From NCBI GenBank assembly GCA_037954235.1, contig JBBMOA010000004.1, positions 6,649,001 to 6,713,000 on the forward strand: a stretch of DNA of 64,000 bases, in the 5' to 3' direction. Position 1 is the stretch's first letter, and every line of letters starts with the position of its first letter. The stretch comes from Aulostomus chinensis (Eukaryota > Chordata > Actinopteri > Syngnathiformes > Aulostomidae). This document shows, piece by piece, positions 24,637-35,798 of the stretch. Below the pieces are notes generated by a model. That model searched no databases. It saw only the letters and a list, made by a program, of their open reading frames with translations, and had not been told where the DNA came from. The translations under genes were made by a program, and so were the position numbers.

Positions 24637-25409
24637 GTCCGTTCACTGGATACACGTCTGCAGTGTCATGTGATCCACCATGACTTCATCAAGCTGACGA
24701 TGGCACAAAGTGATGATGAAGAAAACACCAGAGACCTGGACAGTGTGTTTACCTGTGTTAAGGTGTGCCTGCATGACGCAACTGAACACTGATAGCTGAA
24801 TATAAAGCTCTAAAACTATGGAGCACATTGGACGTTGATTTATTGTTGGTCCACGGACACGTGTCTCAAACAGGTTCCCCCCTCCACCTCTCACGGGCTT
24901 TTTTACATTTGTATAAAGTTTAGTTTCTTGTTTCCAGGTCACCACAGCACCTGAGATTGTCCTGCACCTGAGGCCGTGACAAAGCTCCAGGTGAAAACCC
25001 CCAGGTGTGCAGCAGCGCTGAGCTGGGAATCTCAGGACCAGGAGCACGTTGCCAGCTTGTACCAGGCCTACCTGGAGGCCTGACAACAATCCAGAGACAA
25101 TCAAAGTGAATAAAACCACAAAACACTGAAAAGGAACCAGAAGTGACAGCAGCCCGCCTTTCTGAGATCTGGGCCAAACCAATCCTGCATGGAGGCGGGG
25201 GGGGGGGGGTCAACGGTGGCACTCTGCTGACATCTTACGGCGTTTTTACGCAACTCCATAAATGTAAAGGCTAATTAAAAGAACAATACCAAATACGATT
25301 GATGTTAGATAAACGTGTTCTAGCCTGTTGCAATTATTTGGTAACAAAACTGTACTTGTACAGCTCCTACGGCAGTGCTAAAGCGTGCTAACAACAATGC
25401 TAAACACCG

Positions 25410-25462
25410 TTACCGCAAACACACCTGACATGTCGCAAACACGCCTGACATGTCGCAAACCC
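25410..25462 (+). repeat. 21-bp direct repeat beside net1 exon 1
   Basis: CGCAAACACACCTGACATGT and CGCAAACACGCCTGACATGT occur in tandem, followed by a partial third copy, CGCAAACCCT. They lie just inside intron 1 at the edge of the CpG island. Confidence 0.85.
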
Positions 25463-25486
25463 TCAGACGTGACTGGTCGTTCTCAC

Positions 25487-25623
25487 CGTCTCACGCCGCT
25501 GGTGCCGCTGCTGCCGTTGTTCTCCGGGGGGACCGCGTCCTCCTCCGCTGGGAACTTCCTCGGCCGCCGCGTCGTTTTGTCAGCGGTCGCACCGGAAGCT
25601 TCAGCCTCACGGGTTTCATCCAT
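25487..25623 (-). CDS. net1: net1 coding exon 1 (long isoform N-terminus)
   Basis: This is the first coding exon of the long isoform of Net1, a Dbl-family exchange factor that activates RhoA. The ATG is at 25623-25621 and opens 45 codons plus two bases (CG), ending at a strong donor, GTGAGA (25486-25481). Exon 2 supplies the G that completes Arg, so the phases match. The peptide starts MDETREAEASGATADK, followed by the basic cluster TTRRPRK at residues 17-23 and an acidic/Pro/Ser/Gly stretch. Human NET1 also starts with Met-Glu, has a basic nuclear localisation cluster early and runs into the SLRRGSSFTF segment. The exon body itself is poorly conserved, so its identity rests on phase, position in a CpG island and the join to exon 2. 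A second donor-like GTGAG lies 11 bases earlier in the exon. The -3 base is C and the +4 base is G, a moderate start context. Confidence 0.86.
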
Positions 25624-25830
25624 CTGGGGTCCGCGCGACCTCCAGGTCCCTGAAAGGGTTAAAGGACTACAGCGTTCAGTTGATACGGCAACCTACGACC
25701 CAGTCAGGGGCCCGCGACTGTTTTTGAAAATGGCGGAAATGTGAAAGTCCGCCAATGACAGAAGCCGACGGGGGGACGTGCGACTGGTGGGCGGGGCGTA
25801 ATCCAGTAATAACACCAGTTAATAAACTGG
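25624..25830 (-). promoter_or_regulatory. net1: CpG-island promoter and 5' UTR of the net1 long isoform
   Basis: The stretch from about 25480 to 25820 is much richer in CpG than its surroundings. No TATA box is visible. It holds a GC box (GGGCGGGGC, 25789-25797), a CCAAT box on the plus strand (25752-25756) and a YY1-like AAAATGGCGG (25727-25736), the set typical of housekeeping vertebrate promoters. The region between the YY1-like motif and the ATG at 25623 is the likely 5' UTR, about 100 nt. The opposite strand could also fire, since such islands are often bidirectional, but I see no exon for a divergent gene to the right. Confidence 0.75.
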
Positions 25831-27238
25831 TTATTAACGTGGCTGGGACGATCCGATGGGGCTGGCGGTGACTTCAACCACGTGCTGAAACGTTGTGGCG
25901 TTTAATTTATTGTCGAGTTGATCTGAGATCATTCATGTGAGAGCGAAGGAACTGAGACCGTCGGATTACACTCAGACGGCACCGCGCACATTTGCACGTC
26001 GACGCTGGTTAATATTTTATATCAGTATTAAAAAAACAAACAACGACCAAAAAAACCACAAAAACACGGAGTGGCAAGAACTCTGAAGCTGCTGAATGAC
26101 TCCCTCTCCACTGAGAACAGCCACTGATTTTAATGCATAACTCGTTCTCGGTTAACAGATTTCAGAGTGTAAAACAATGACTGTTGACACACATTTTCTT
26201 CCAACAATTCTCCACATTTCATTCCACACTTCCTGCAGCAGGAAGTAGAACCCTGACGCGCAGTCGTCGCTCCGATGAATGTGAAGACTTCTTGAGGAGA
26301 TCGTCTCTTCTTTTATTACGTCAGCATTCATAGATCAGAACCAGATGACGACTCACAAACAAGCTGGACTGCAGTTTTTATGCCTCAGTTTATTTTTCAT
26401 CTTCACAACTCTGCTGCTGAGGTTCTCACATGGTCACTCGTCAGGACGTCAATTCCTCTTCCGGTTTCATCCTGATACTTTCACCCACGGTGGGAGCTGA
26501 CGGAGGCCTGCCAACCCCTCTGATATTCTGTGGTTTATATCAGCCTCTAGTGGCGACTCGTAGGAACTGCAGTGGCCCACCTTGGACACAAACCCATTTA
26601 TTATAGTTTATGAGTCCAGACACAAGGAGCCCGGCTCTTCCTCTCGAAGCCTCACAGATGCATCGATCCACGGTTTTATAACCGATTTCAAATGGTGCTA
26701 GAAGGCTGCAGCGAGCTCTAAGCACCAGGAGAAATCAGTTATCTTGGAGTGGAGAACAGGAAGTGGAGGAGGAGGAGGGGGAGGGAGGAGCTGCCCTCCT
26801 GTCCTCAAGAACACTGATTTCAAATGGTGCTAGACAACGTGAGCACAAATCTAAACCACCATGTAAAACCAGCTTCTGGAGGAAGACATTCTGGTGCCCA
26901 GGTGAGCAGACCACAGGCTGACAGTCGCGCCTGACCTGGGCCTGACGAACGGGCGGCTCCGCTCCAGGTTCCGTCGGTCCAGCAGGAGTCGGAGCAGTGG
27001 CGTCTTCACCTGGACAAGCTTCAGTCTCAATGAAGTTCCTGGCTGAAGTGCAACTCACAGTGGAAGGAGACTTGGAGGATAAGAAGAATTTCTCCATTCG
27101 TCTTCACTGTACGAAAAAAAAAGGTTGGAAAAAACAAACATTTTTAAAGAGGAAGAAAAGGTAGAAATGTGGGGGGGGGCAGAAAATGTCAATAAAGAGC
27201 TGAACTGATAAAAAACATGCACAAGAAAAACCACACCA

Positions 27239-27328
27239 TTGTTACATTATATTATATTATATCATATTATATTACATTGTGTTCTGTTCTATTGTGTTCT
27301 GTTCTATTCTATTATGTTCTATTACACT
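27239..27328 (+). repeat. A/T-rich simple repeat (TTATA, then TTCTGTTCTATTG units)
   Basis: TTATATTATATTATAT-type pentamers grade into GTGTTCTGTTCTATT repeats. Short, noncoding. Confidence 0.85.
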
Positions 27329-27767
27329 ACACCGTCAGGTGCCAGCGTCCTGGCGGCAGCTGCCAATCATCTTCGATTACTTTTGGAACCCATTCCTTTC
27401 GCCCATGACTCAGTTGATGACCGACGCTCCCTCTTGGGGAAACAAGCATGGACGAGTGTTTTAGAAAGTACAGAAATAACTTCTAATCATTATTTTGGTG
27501 ATGAAAAAATTACATCGAAACAAAAATTAATTCCGGAGCGTTTGTCAGAGCTTCATTAACATCTGAGCGCCAGCGTGAGAAAAATGGAAGGACCGTTTGC
27601 TGGTGATCCATGCACGCGTGACACCGAGGCTCAGCTCAGTGGCGAGGGAACCCCGACCCCCACAGAGGGGCCCTGTGCCTCCACCTGGTTTCAACTGCTT
27701 CAAACAGGAATAACGAGGGTACCTGCGTGTTGGGAGGAAGAGGGTGGCTCCGTGGTGGTTCTGCCCT

Positions 27768-27780
27768 GGGTCAAAGGTCA
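27768..27780 (+). promoter_or_regulatory. DR1 nuclear-receptor-type site
   Basis: GGGTCAAAGGTCA is two AGGTCA-like half-sites spaced by one base, the form bound by PPAR/RXR or HNF4. An inverted TGACCC follows at 27785-27790. It is about 2 kb upstream of net1 exon 1. Function is inferred from motif only. Confidence 0.4.
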
Positions 27781-27881
27781 AGCATGACCCAACTGCTACA
27801 ACTGTTGCTCGTGTTCATGACGCTACCACATCGATAGCGACACCACATGAACTCACTCAGCCGTCCACACACAGCGTGACT

Positions 27882-27923
27882 GGAGGTCCAGTTCCAGCAG
27901 GTGTCACCTGCTGGAGGACCTCC
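27882..27923. repeat. near-perfect long palindrome with one-base loop
   Basis: The left arm (27882-27903) is GGAGGTCC, then AGT, then TCCAGCAGGTG. After a single T at 27904, the right arm (27905-27923) is CACCTGCTGGAGGACCTCC. Removing the 3-base AGT bulge makes a perfect 19-bp match. It has E-box CAGGTG/CACCTG cores at the centre. Confidence 0.95.
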
Positions 27924-28371
27924 AGGTGTGTGTGGACGAGCCCCGCTAGAGGAGGGGAGTCGAGACAGCACCTCTCGCCAGGTGAAAGTCTGTCTTCAAC
28001 TGAAATGTGGTTGCCATGGCAGCGCAGCAACACGGAGAGCAGATAAAGCATCATTTTCCTTCAGCAGCTGATAAATTCAAACAGAGCAGACGTGACAAGA
28101 AACATGGCCGACGGCGCATGACAGGAACCTCGGACTGACGCGGCGCCGCGTTCTGTCAGAGAGGAGAAGGAAGTGCATCCATGGGAGGGTCAGGTGTTTG
28201 GGGGAGCTTTGCTCCTGCACTTTCAAGCACACGTGAATGGAGATTCAGAAACATGCGGTTCCAGTAGGATCGCCCCCTACTGGCTGAAGGCCAGCATTTC
28301 TATCCAACATAAACACAAGACATCTTTTACAGACAGGACTCTGCTGTGGCTGGTCTGCAAGTGTGTTTTCA

Positions 28372-28414
28372 TGTGTGTGTGTTTGTGTGTGTGTGTGTGT
28401 TCGTGTGTGTGTGT
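28372..28414 (+). repeat. (GT)n microsatellite, interrupted
   Basis: GT array with TTT and TC interruptions; a shorter (TG)9 follows at 28870-28888. Confidence 0.92.
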
Positions 28415-30028
28415 AAATTTGTCCTCTATTTTTCCCTGCGGAGTTCACCGCACACCCTTCTGCTGCAGTCTGCTTACCAATCACCAGTTATTTGCCACAT
28501 CTACTGATTCTAGCAGGACTGGCCAACATTGCTAGGCAGCTTTTTTCAACAAAGTCACAGATTTGTGTTCCCAATCCCGTCTCTCAGTGCGCTCGCAAAT
28601 ATAAACACAGATTTGGAGATGTCGGTTGTTTTTTCAAGCATTTACCAGATATTCTTCTTCTTTTCCTCTTTAAATTCACGCTCATGACTACAAGATTGAG
28701 GTTCAGTGACACTCATTTGCAAACATAGCGACAAAAAAAACAAAGATGTGTACTTTTGGTTCTAAAACGTGTTTGTGTACTCACAGGTTTATCTACGCTG
28801 CCATGGGTCTTGAATGGAAAAACACAGAAAATCACATGACAAGAGCGGAAAGTCCCTGTTAATGAATGCGTGTGTGTGTGTGTGTGTACACACCCCTCAA
28901 CTGCAACAATAGGTCAGCTACCATCGCCTTAACAGCCACAGTAGGCACACCTGACACACCTCTTTCCTCTCTGTTCCTGCTCGCCTGCTGAATTTGGGGA
29001 AATAACCCAATGACACGTTTTAAAGTCTCTTTTTCTTTTTCTTTTTAAAATATTTTTGTGAAGGCTTGAAAAAACCCCAGTGACTGCTGCTTCACCTGCT
29101 AAGCTTTCTGTTCTCACAACTCCTTTTTCAAACAGTCGGTGTCTGATTTCATGCCACAGAAGTCAAAAATATCCTCCCGATCAGCCGGGGGATGGGACCT
29201 CTGTTAGCACCAGAGTTTACGGTTAACTAGCACTGTAACTAGCAGCGCAACCCAAACATCAGTCTCTCCGTTCAAGGAAACAACCTGCTGCTGTTGTGAG
29301 GGTTCAAAGGTCAGTTAGACAGAGGCCACTCAACACTGGGCTCCTCACAACATGGCCGCTCAGTCGACATCACTGAAACTTCCTCTGGAAACGCATCGCA
29401 TGATCGTGGGTCTCTGGTCTAGACTGGATTCAAGAATAATCTATCGTATTTTCGGGTGTAACTTTGCGCAAAAAAATCCTTTATTGGCTCTGACCCTGAT
29501 CCTTCTCATTCCACACACCTACAGGCAGCAGGCACGAGCCAATCAGAGGCAGAGGTGGGACGCACCCAGAGGGCCTTTGTCCTAACTCAGACCACCAGGC
29601 AGCCTAACTCGCCGCCATATGAATGAATGATTGAGACCTTCCAGTGCCTCTCACAGCTAGCATTCATGTTAGCAGTGATAGCCTAGCCCGGGTGCTGCTA
29701 ACTCCATCTGTGGATGCACACAGCAGGAAGTTGAATGTTGGGACTTTAAGAAGTTTGGGAGCCGCCGTCATAATTTAACCATGACGTATAGTAAATGATA
29801 TGCTTCGCCTTGGCTTCAGATGCACGCTAGTTTGCCAAGTGTGGGTGGCGTCACAGCACAAAGACCTTTGTGCGCTACCAGCTACGGGAACAAGTGTCCA
29901 GCACTTATGCAACCAGTCTGGTTGTCATGACAACAGGGCTGCAGAAAATGCTCTGACAGAGTTTGGAAAGATGGGTCTCAGATGACCTGGAACCAACAAG
30001 GGAGAGGTGGCAAAGTCTTAGAGGCCGT

Positions 30029-30068
<40 letters not shown>

Positions 30069-30069
<1 letters not shown>

Positions 30070-30275
30070 CTCGTACTTGCTACATAGTGAGGACTAGAAT
30101 ACGTATTTAACCAACAGACTTCAAGACTTGGTTTTAAGGGCGAGGTTAGAATCAGGTTCAGGTTAGTTTTAGGGTCAAGGTTAGGGTCAGGCAGTCAGCT
30201 GAGATGGTTAGGGGGAGGGGCTAGGGAATGTATTACGTCAATGAAAGTCCTCACAAAGATATAAATAAAAGGATA
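30069..30275 (+). repeat. short sibling of the TIR/telomere-like element (one 35-bp unit)
   Basis: It is the reverse complement of the element at 34805-35800. It starts TCTCGTACTTGCTACATAGT plus GAGGAC and ends GTCCTCACAAAGATATAAAT. It keeps both unique flanks (AAGACTTGG on one side, CAGTCAGCTGAGATGG and GGGGCTAGGGAATGTATTAC on the other) but only about one minisatellite unit. It lacks about 55 bp between CCAACAGA and TTCAAGACTTGG, the part holding the internal GTGAGGAC inverted pair. (TG)n arrays flank both ends (30027-30068 and 30275-30293). Confidence 0.85.
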
Positions 30276-30293
30276 TGTGTGTGTGTGTGTGTG

Positions 30294-33200
30294 CTATATC
30301 ACTATAACAGCTCCTGTAATGCAATGTTTGCAAACTAGAGGGCAGCATCACATCTATGAGCTGCTATGATGATGAGCCGTTGCTATGGTGATATGAGTTA
30401 AACCTCAAAAGCAACGCTCACGTCTCTGTGTCTCAGAGAGTTCAAAGGTCAGGGCCACCTGTGTAACAGCAGTCTTAGCAGTTAGTTCTAATTCATAAAG
30501 AACAATTACACAAGCTGGCAGAAGAAGAACTAATATATATTTAAAAAGTTGGAGACGCCACCTTTTATGAAACAAGAAAGTAAAGTCTCCTGGAGATACA
30601 TAATATTCAGAGATTCAAAGACCTCCTCAAGTGTTGCTCTAACCTTAAGTCAGTGTCCCACAATAAGAAAACTGCAGTAGCACTACTTTATCTCACTAAA
30701 CAACACCTCAAATACCAGATTTCAAGGTAGCGGTGAGGTGAAGCGGGACTGCAGACACGAGGGTGTAACGAGTCAGCTGGCGAGGGACAGACGGGCCCTC
30801 CAACATTTCCATAATCTGTTGTCATGCCTTGTCAGAAGTGCGTAGGGATTCATCCACCACACCTGTGTGATTCCTCTCCCTCATGTCTCCTGCTTTCACG
30901 TCACGTTCTGCACCCACATACTTTAAACTGAGCAAGAAGCCAAAAAAACAAAAACGGATTGTCAGAAAAGTTGTGGCGCTCATGCCTGACCCAAGGGCCC
31001 TCGAGTACCCATGAACACAACTGAAGTCCAGTGGCGTTTCAAGAGGTCAGTGTCCTGATCTGTGCCTGTAGCAGTACTCTGTGTACTGTACAGTTCTCAT
31101 AGTCATCAAACAAACTGGACTTTTGGATCAAGTACACTCAGATCCAGACCCAGGTCCCTCATGTGACAGCCCCCTTCAAGAGATTCACCAGCTCACAGCT
31201 TCACAGCACCAAACTGTTGTCTATGTTTCACCGAGGTAAAAATCGCAGTTTTGAATCCCAATTCTGAATATGTCAGCGCTGAGGAGGTCCGACAGAAAAC
31301 TGCAAAGTAGCTCACAAGCAGGCTTCATCTGGACTGACGTGCGTATTTACCACCACCCCCAGGTCCACACCACAAGATAGACGTTAGGGAGCTGAGACCC
31401 TTGCTAGTTAGCTTAGCACAATCACTAGCAGTGAATGGGAAGTGTTCGTACAGCTCCATCAATTGTTGTCAGCATTGATTTCCCAATGATTGCTGCTAAT
31501 AATCATGGCCGACGGTGTCAGAGAGGAAGAGGAGGGTCACAACTGGACACGCCAACAACCAGAACCTGCTGCACCTGAATCGGCACAGAAGAGGAACTTC
31601 AAGCTTTGAGAGCTGTGTGGTGAGGGATGCTACCCTGCCCATTCCCTGTCATTCATTGTGCTCAGCTAACTCATGAGGGTTAAGTTCCTCATGTATCACA
31701 GAGCAAAGAAGGGTCTCCGTCTTCTCGTCTGATTCCAGTGAGGACAGCAAAGAAGTGTATGGACCCACTTGTTGTGGTCCTTGAGATTATTCTTATCCGA
31801 GGTCCGGTAGCGCGGGAGTGCTGCAAAACTCCCCATTCAAATAATTCTCTAATTCCATCAATTATAGATGTAGAATATGTCAATGCCACACCGTTTTGTG
31901 GAGGTCAGAGAGTTTGTGTACAAAGTTCAGTTCAATTCTTGGGTGAGGGACCATCAGGTCGAGCTTCCTCCGTTCATCACTGACCCACAGACTTGAGATT
32001 TTAAGAGTCAGATGAGATAAAACAACCACAAGCCTGCGCTAACAGGACGCGGTGTGAATGCAGGAGAGAGACTCACACACTCTCGCACACACGCACACAC
32101 ACAGACGCACATACACACACTCCGGAGAGAAAGACTTCCTTGTGGAGGTGAGGCGAGAGCTTGCTGTTGGCTCTCTCACTGGCGTCCTGTTCTATTCTCT
32201 CCCAGGAAGCGATATGCAGAAAGGGGACACACACACACATGCGCGAGCACGTGGCTGTCATGAATGGCTGGTCCTGGCTCCCACGGGTGACAGTGATGCA
32301 GTCCACCACATCCGTCCATCCGCTGCATCGCTCCCTGGTGGGACACAGAGGTAAAAATGACGTTCAATGATGACGATGGTTATATAAGAGTTTGCCTGCT
32401 TCCTGTTTCCCTGAGTCATGGTGCAATACTCCACTACTCTGATAATCAAGCAGCTTTCATAGCAACTTCATTTTTTGTCTTTTGTGAATGATCTTGTGAT
32501 CATGGTTTGAAAGAAGCCTGAATGAAAGAAGGAAGGCAGGAAGGAGGTATGAAGTGATCTGAGGATACATGACAGGTGACCACAGGAGGGTCCTCGGGAC
32601 CACAGGACCAGAACGTTCACACTGTTGATGAAGAACTGTTAGTCACAGCTGGACGGGCTGAGCCGCCACCGCATCACAACACAACCTGAGGCGAGAAATG
32701 GGTGCATGCATGAGAGTGCGCGTGGGTGAGAAATTAAAATGTGGTTTAATTACTGAAGATGGTTTCCATTGCATTCGTCACAGTTTGAGAAACTGTGGTC
32801 GGCGGGCGACGAGCGACCAGGCTGAGGAGGCTGATACCACCGATGGATACAATGATTATCTTTATCCTGTTCACTGTAGGAAGATGGCCTCCCTCCAAGT
32901 GTGTCTGATAGAATAACAACAATTCGACATATTGAACAGTTTTTGTCTGGCTTTATTTTATCTCGTCACTTTGTCCTTTGTGAATGATTCACCTGAGTCT
33001 CGTCAGCTCGTTAGTCTTCATCAGCCACACCCCTGCTCCCTCCTGTCCTCCTGATCTCCACCTCTTGAGTTGAGTCATTAGTTGAGTTTGTACTTCAGGT
33101 GGGTTGTCTGGTTGCCCCCCCCACCCCGTGCTTTGTCAGTTCCTTTATTCAGTTTGCCAGTTTAGCTTTTGTTTATTTCTTCTGACCTGTAAAATCCAGC

Positions 33201-34737
33201 TTCTAGTTTCATCAGGTTCTGCCTGTGGTCCTTCCACCCCTGCATGGCTGACACAGCTGATCTAGCTAGCAGTCGCCAGCTGAAGGAGAGCAAATATCAA
33301 CACAGCAGCAGACCACTTTCCACTTCCAGTTGTTGTCATTGTGACTTCTCCAAAATTCTCCCACTGGCCAAATTCTTCAGCAGGCAGCCCATCCAGCAGA
33401 CGCGGCTCCTCATGGCCACAAACTGATACGGTTCCTACCCCCCCCCCCCCCCCCCATCAGCTGTTAGAGGTCAGACTGTAAAGATCTGTTCCAAGAAAAT
33501 CAGATCAGCCTGACGCAGGGAGGGAAGAGAGATGCATGACAGTTGCATGTGAGTCCCAGAGCAGCAAACCTCATCAATGACAAACAGGACACCCTCACGG
33601 GTGCAACATCTGTAGCGCTACTAGCTTGCTATATCTGCTACCAGCTCCTGCGCTACAGTGCCCGTCAACAACAGCAGCTGCAGGCAGGACGCCCGGGCCG
33701 GCCAAATATTACAGGGCAGCATAATAAACCCTGAGAGGGACTCCTCATCTTCTCCTTCAGAAAAATCTAGGATACTAAAATATGTCGGCGTTCTAGAGAG
33801 GGAGAACAGGAGACGTCCACTCCTACCGCTCTGACTGCACTGTTTAAAATCAGCTGAGTTTGTTTTATTTGTGTTTTCATGAATGAATGTGAGGAGCCTT
33901 TCACTATCGCGCGGTGCACACACAGCATTCTACACATCTGAAACATCTCCAACATTCAGCTGGGAACAAGATGAAAAGCACATCTTTGACTGCAAGAGGA
34001 CTACAAATACAGGGATGACAAGAGCCAGCACAGGGCCGCCAGCACAGCAGCAAACAGCACAGGAGGACGGCGACGCAAACGAGACGAGGACATTAGCCAG
34101 CAACAAGAAGTCAGCAAGTGGAAGGGCTGAGCGCTGCCTGGATGAAACAGTTTCCAGCTGTTCCAGCTGCACAGACACAACCAGGAGGTGGGTTTTGCAG
34201 AAACCCTCCAGACTGTTTAACCCTAAGGTTTCTGCTGCTGATATCTCACATTTGGGTTCAAAATGTTAACTTTTTAACTGTTTGGCTCCAGTTTGGCCGA
34301 CTGGATGAATATATTTTTCCCAAATTGGATTCATCAGCCCTTAAAATTTGATCAAGCTCACAGCAGCGTTGTGTGTAGAGCAGCATCGCTCCTCCGTGAC
34401 ACCACTGTTCACCTCTGGATGCAGTTTTGTGTTTGCAGTGTTGCATTCAGCCAGAAGATGTTGCTTATTACTGCTGTTGATGGAAGGCTGAACGTCTGTG
34501 ACCCCTCCTCTCCTCACTGACATGAGCATCAAGCGGATGACGCAGCCCTGGCACGGAGAGCCTCCGCTTGCAGTGGTAATATGTTGTGGTTCATCGGGTG
34601 GTCATGCAGAGTGAAAGCCCCTAACAGGGAGGAGGGGAGGGCGGGGCCCCTGATGCTCCCAGTGATGCAAATGTGGACGACAAGCAGAGAGGCTTGGACA
34701 ACAAATGCAATGATTCTTTCACTTCGTGAGACATTTG

Positions 34738-34740
<3 letters not shown>
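30294..34740. other. intergenic, no gene recognised
   Basis: Nothing certain. A 34-codon frame starting MADGVREEEEGHNWT at 31505 (plus) and an open segment with splice-like edges at 33959-34172 (plus) were seen but match nothing. Degenerate CA tract at 32078 and a C run at 33440-33456. Confidence 0.6.
32078..32121 (+). repeat. degenerate (AC)n tract
   Basis: CACACACTCTCGCACACACG-type imperfect array, with a second CA cluster at 32229-32240. Confidence 0.8.

Positions 34741-34806
<66 letters not shown>
34741..34806 (+). repeat. (CT)28 then short (CA)n
   Basis: A pure CT tract that grades into CA and abuts the TIR-bounded element. A polypyrimidine/polypurine mirror run that could form triplex DNA. 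Confidence 0.95.
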
Positions 34807-35798
34807 TCCTTGTACTTATATCTTTGTGAGGACTTTCATTGATGTAATACATTCCCTAGCCCCTCCCCCTAACCCGAACCATCTTAACTGACTGCCTGAC
34901 CCTCACCTTGACCCTAAACCTAACCACAACTTGACCCTAACCTCGCCCCTAAATCTAACCAGAACCTGATTCTAACCTCGACCCTAAACCTAACCAGAAC
35001 CTGATTCTAACCTCGCCCCTAAACCTAACCAGAACCTGACCCTAACCTCGACCCTAAACCTAACCAAAACCTTACTCTAACCTCGCTCCTAAATCTAACC
35101 AGAACCTGACCCTAACCTCGACCCTAAACCTAACCAGAACCTGATTCTAACCTTGACCCTAAACCTAACCAGAACCTGACCCTAACCTCGACCCTAAATC
35201 TAACCAGAACCTGACCCTAACCTCGACCCTAAACCTAACCAGAACCTGATTCTAACCTCGCTCCTAAATCTAACCAGAACCTGACCCTAACCTCGACCCT
35301 AAATCTAACCAGAACCTGACTCTAACCTCGCTCCTAAATCTAACCAGAACCTGACCCTAACCTCGCCCCTAAACCTAACCAGAACCTGACCCTAACCTCG
35401 ACCCTAAACCTAACCAGAACCTGATTCTAACCTCGCTCCTAAATCTAACCAGAACCTGACCCTAACCTTGCCCCTAAACCTAACCAGAACCTGATTCTAA
35501 CCTCGACCCTAAACCTAACCAGAACCTGACCCTAACCTTGCCCCTAAACCTAACCAGAACCTGATTCTAACCTCGCCCCTAAATCTAACCAGAACCTGAC
35601 CCTAACCTCGACCCTAAACCTAACCAGAACCTGACCCTAACCTCGACCCTAAACCTAACCAGAACCTTACTCTAACCTCGACCCTAAAACCAAGTCTTGA
35701 CCTTCAAACGGCCCTTTGAAGATGTGAGGACCGGTTAAAATGTCCTCACTCTGTTGGTTAGATATGTATTCTAGTCCTCACTATGTAGCAAGTACAAG

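Larger units (their letters stand above)
16816..25486 (-). other. net1: net1 intron 1
   Basis: This 8671-bp intron is bounded by GTGAGA at the exon 1 donor and a pyrimidine-rich tract plus CACAG at 16816. No coding exon was recognised in it. It holds a truncated SINE (18394-18502), a degenerate tRNA-like repeat (19478-19535), a 21-bp x 4 repeat (20273-20356), a (GT)12 array at 22716-22739, a 10-bp minisatellite (24142-24319) and a (CA) array (24601-24635). Open frames of 179-191 codons at 24643-25182 and 22951-23526 (minus strand) look like chance; neither resembles a known protein. Confidence 0.8.
25831..30026. other. upstream flank of net1, no gene recognised
   Basis: Noncoding. Contains a 19-bp direct repeat around a polypurine stretch (26684-26834), the A/T simple repeat, the DR1 site, the palindrome at 27882 and two small TG arrays. 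A 48-nt segment at 27059-27106 (minus) has good splice-site edges but no recognisable peptide. Confidence 0.6.

Noticed and set aside
24643..25182. 179-codon open frame, minus strand, just downstream of net1 exon 1
   Set aside because: It lies between exon 1 and exon 2 of net1, would break the phase that joins them, and resembles no protein.
27059..27106. 48-nt segment with strong acceptor and donor, minus strand
   Set aside because: No recognisable peptide and it lies upstream of the net1 promoter. Probably chance splice-like sites.
33959..34172. Candidate plus-strand exon (WEQDEKHIFDCKR start) with splice-like edges
   Set aside because: Low-complexity Thr/Ser/Ala-rich peptide with no family match and no neighbouring exons.
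34907..35690. True interstitial telomere (TTAGGG)n
   Set aside because: The period is 35 bp, not 6, and pure CCCTAA hexamers are not tandem. Only telomere-like words are present.
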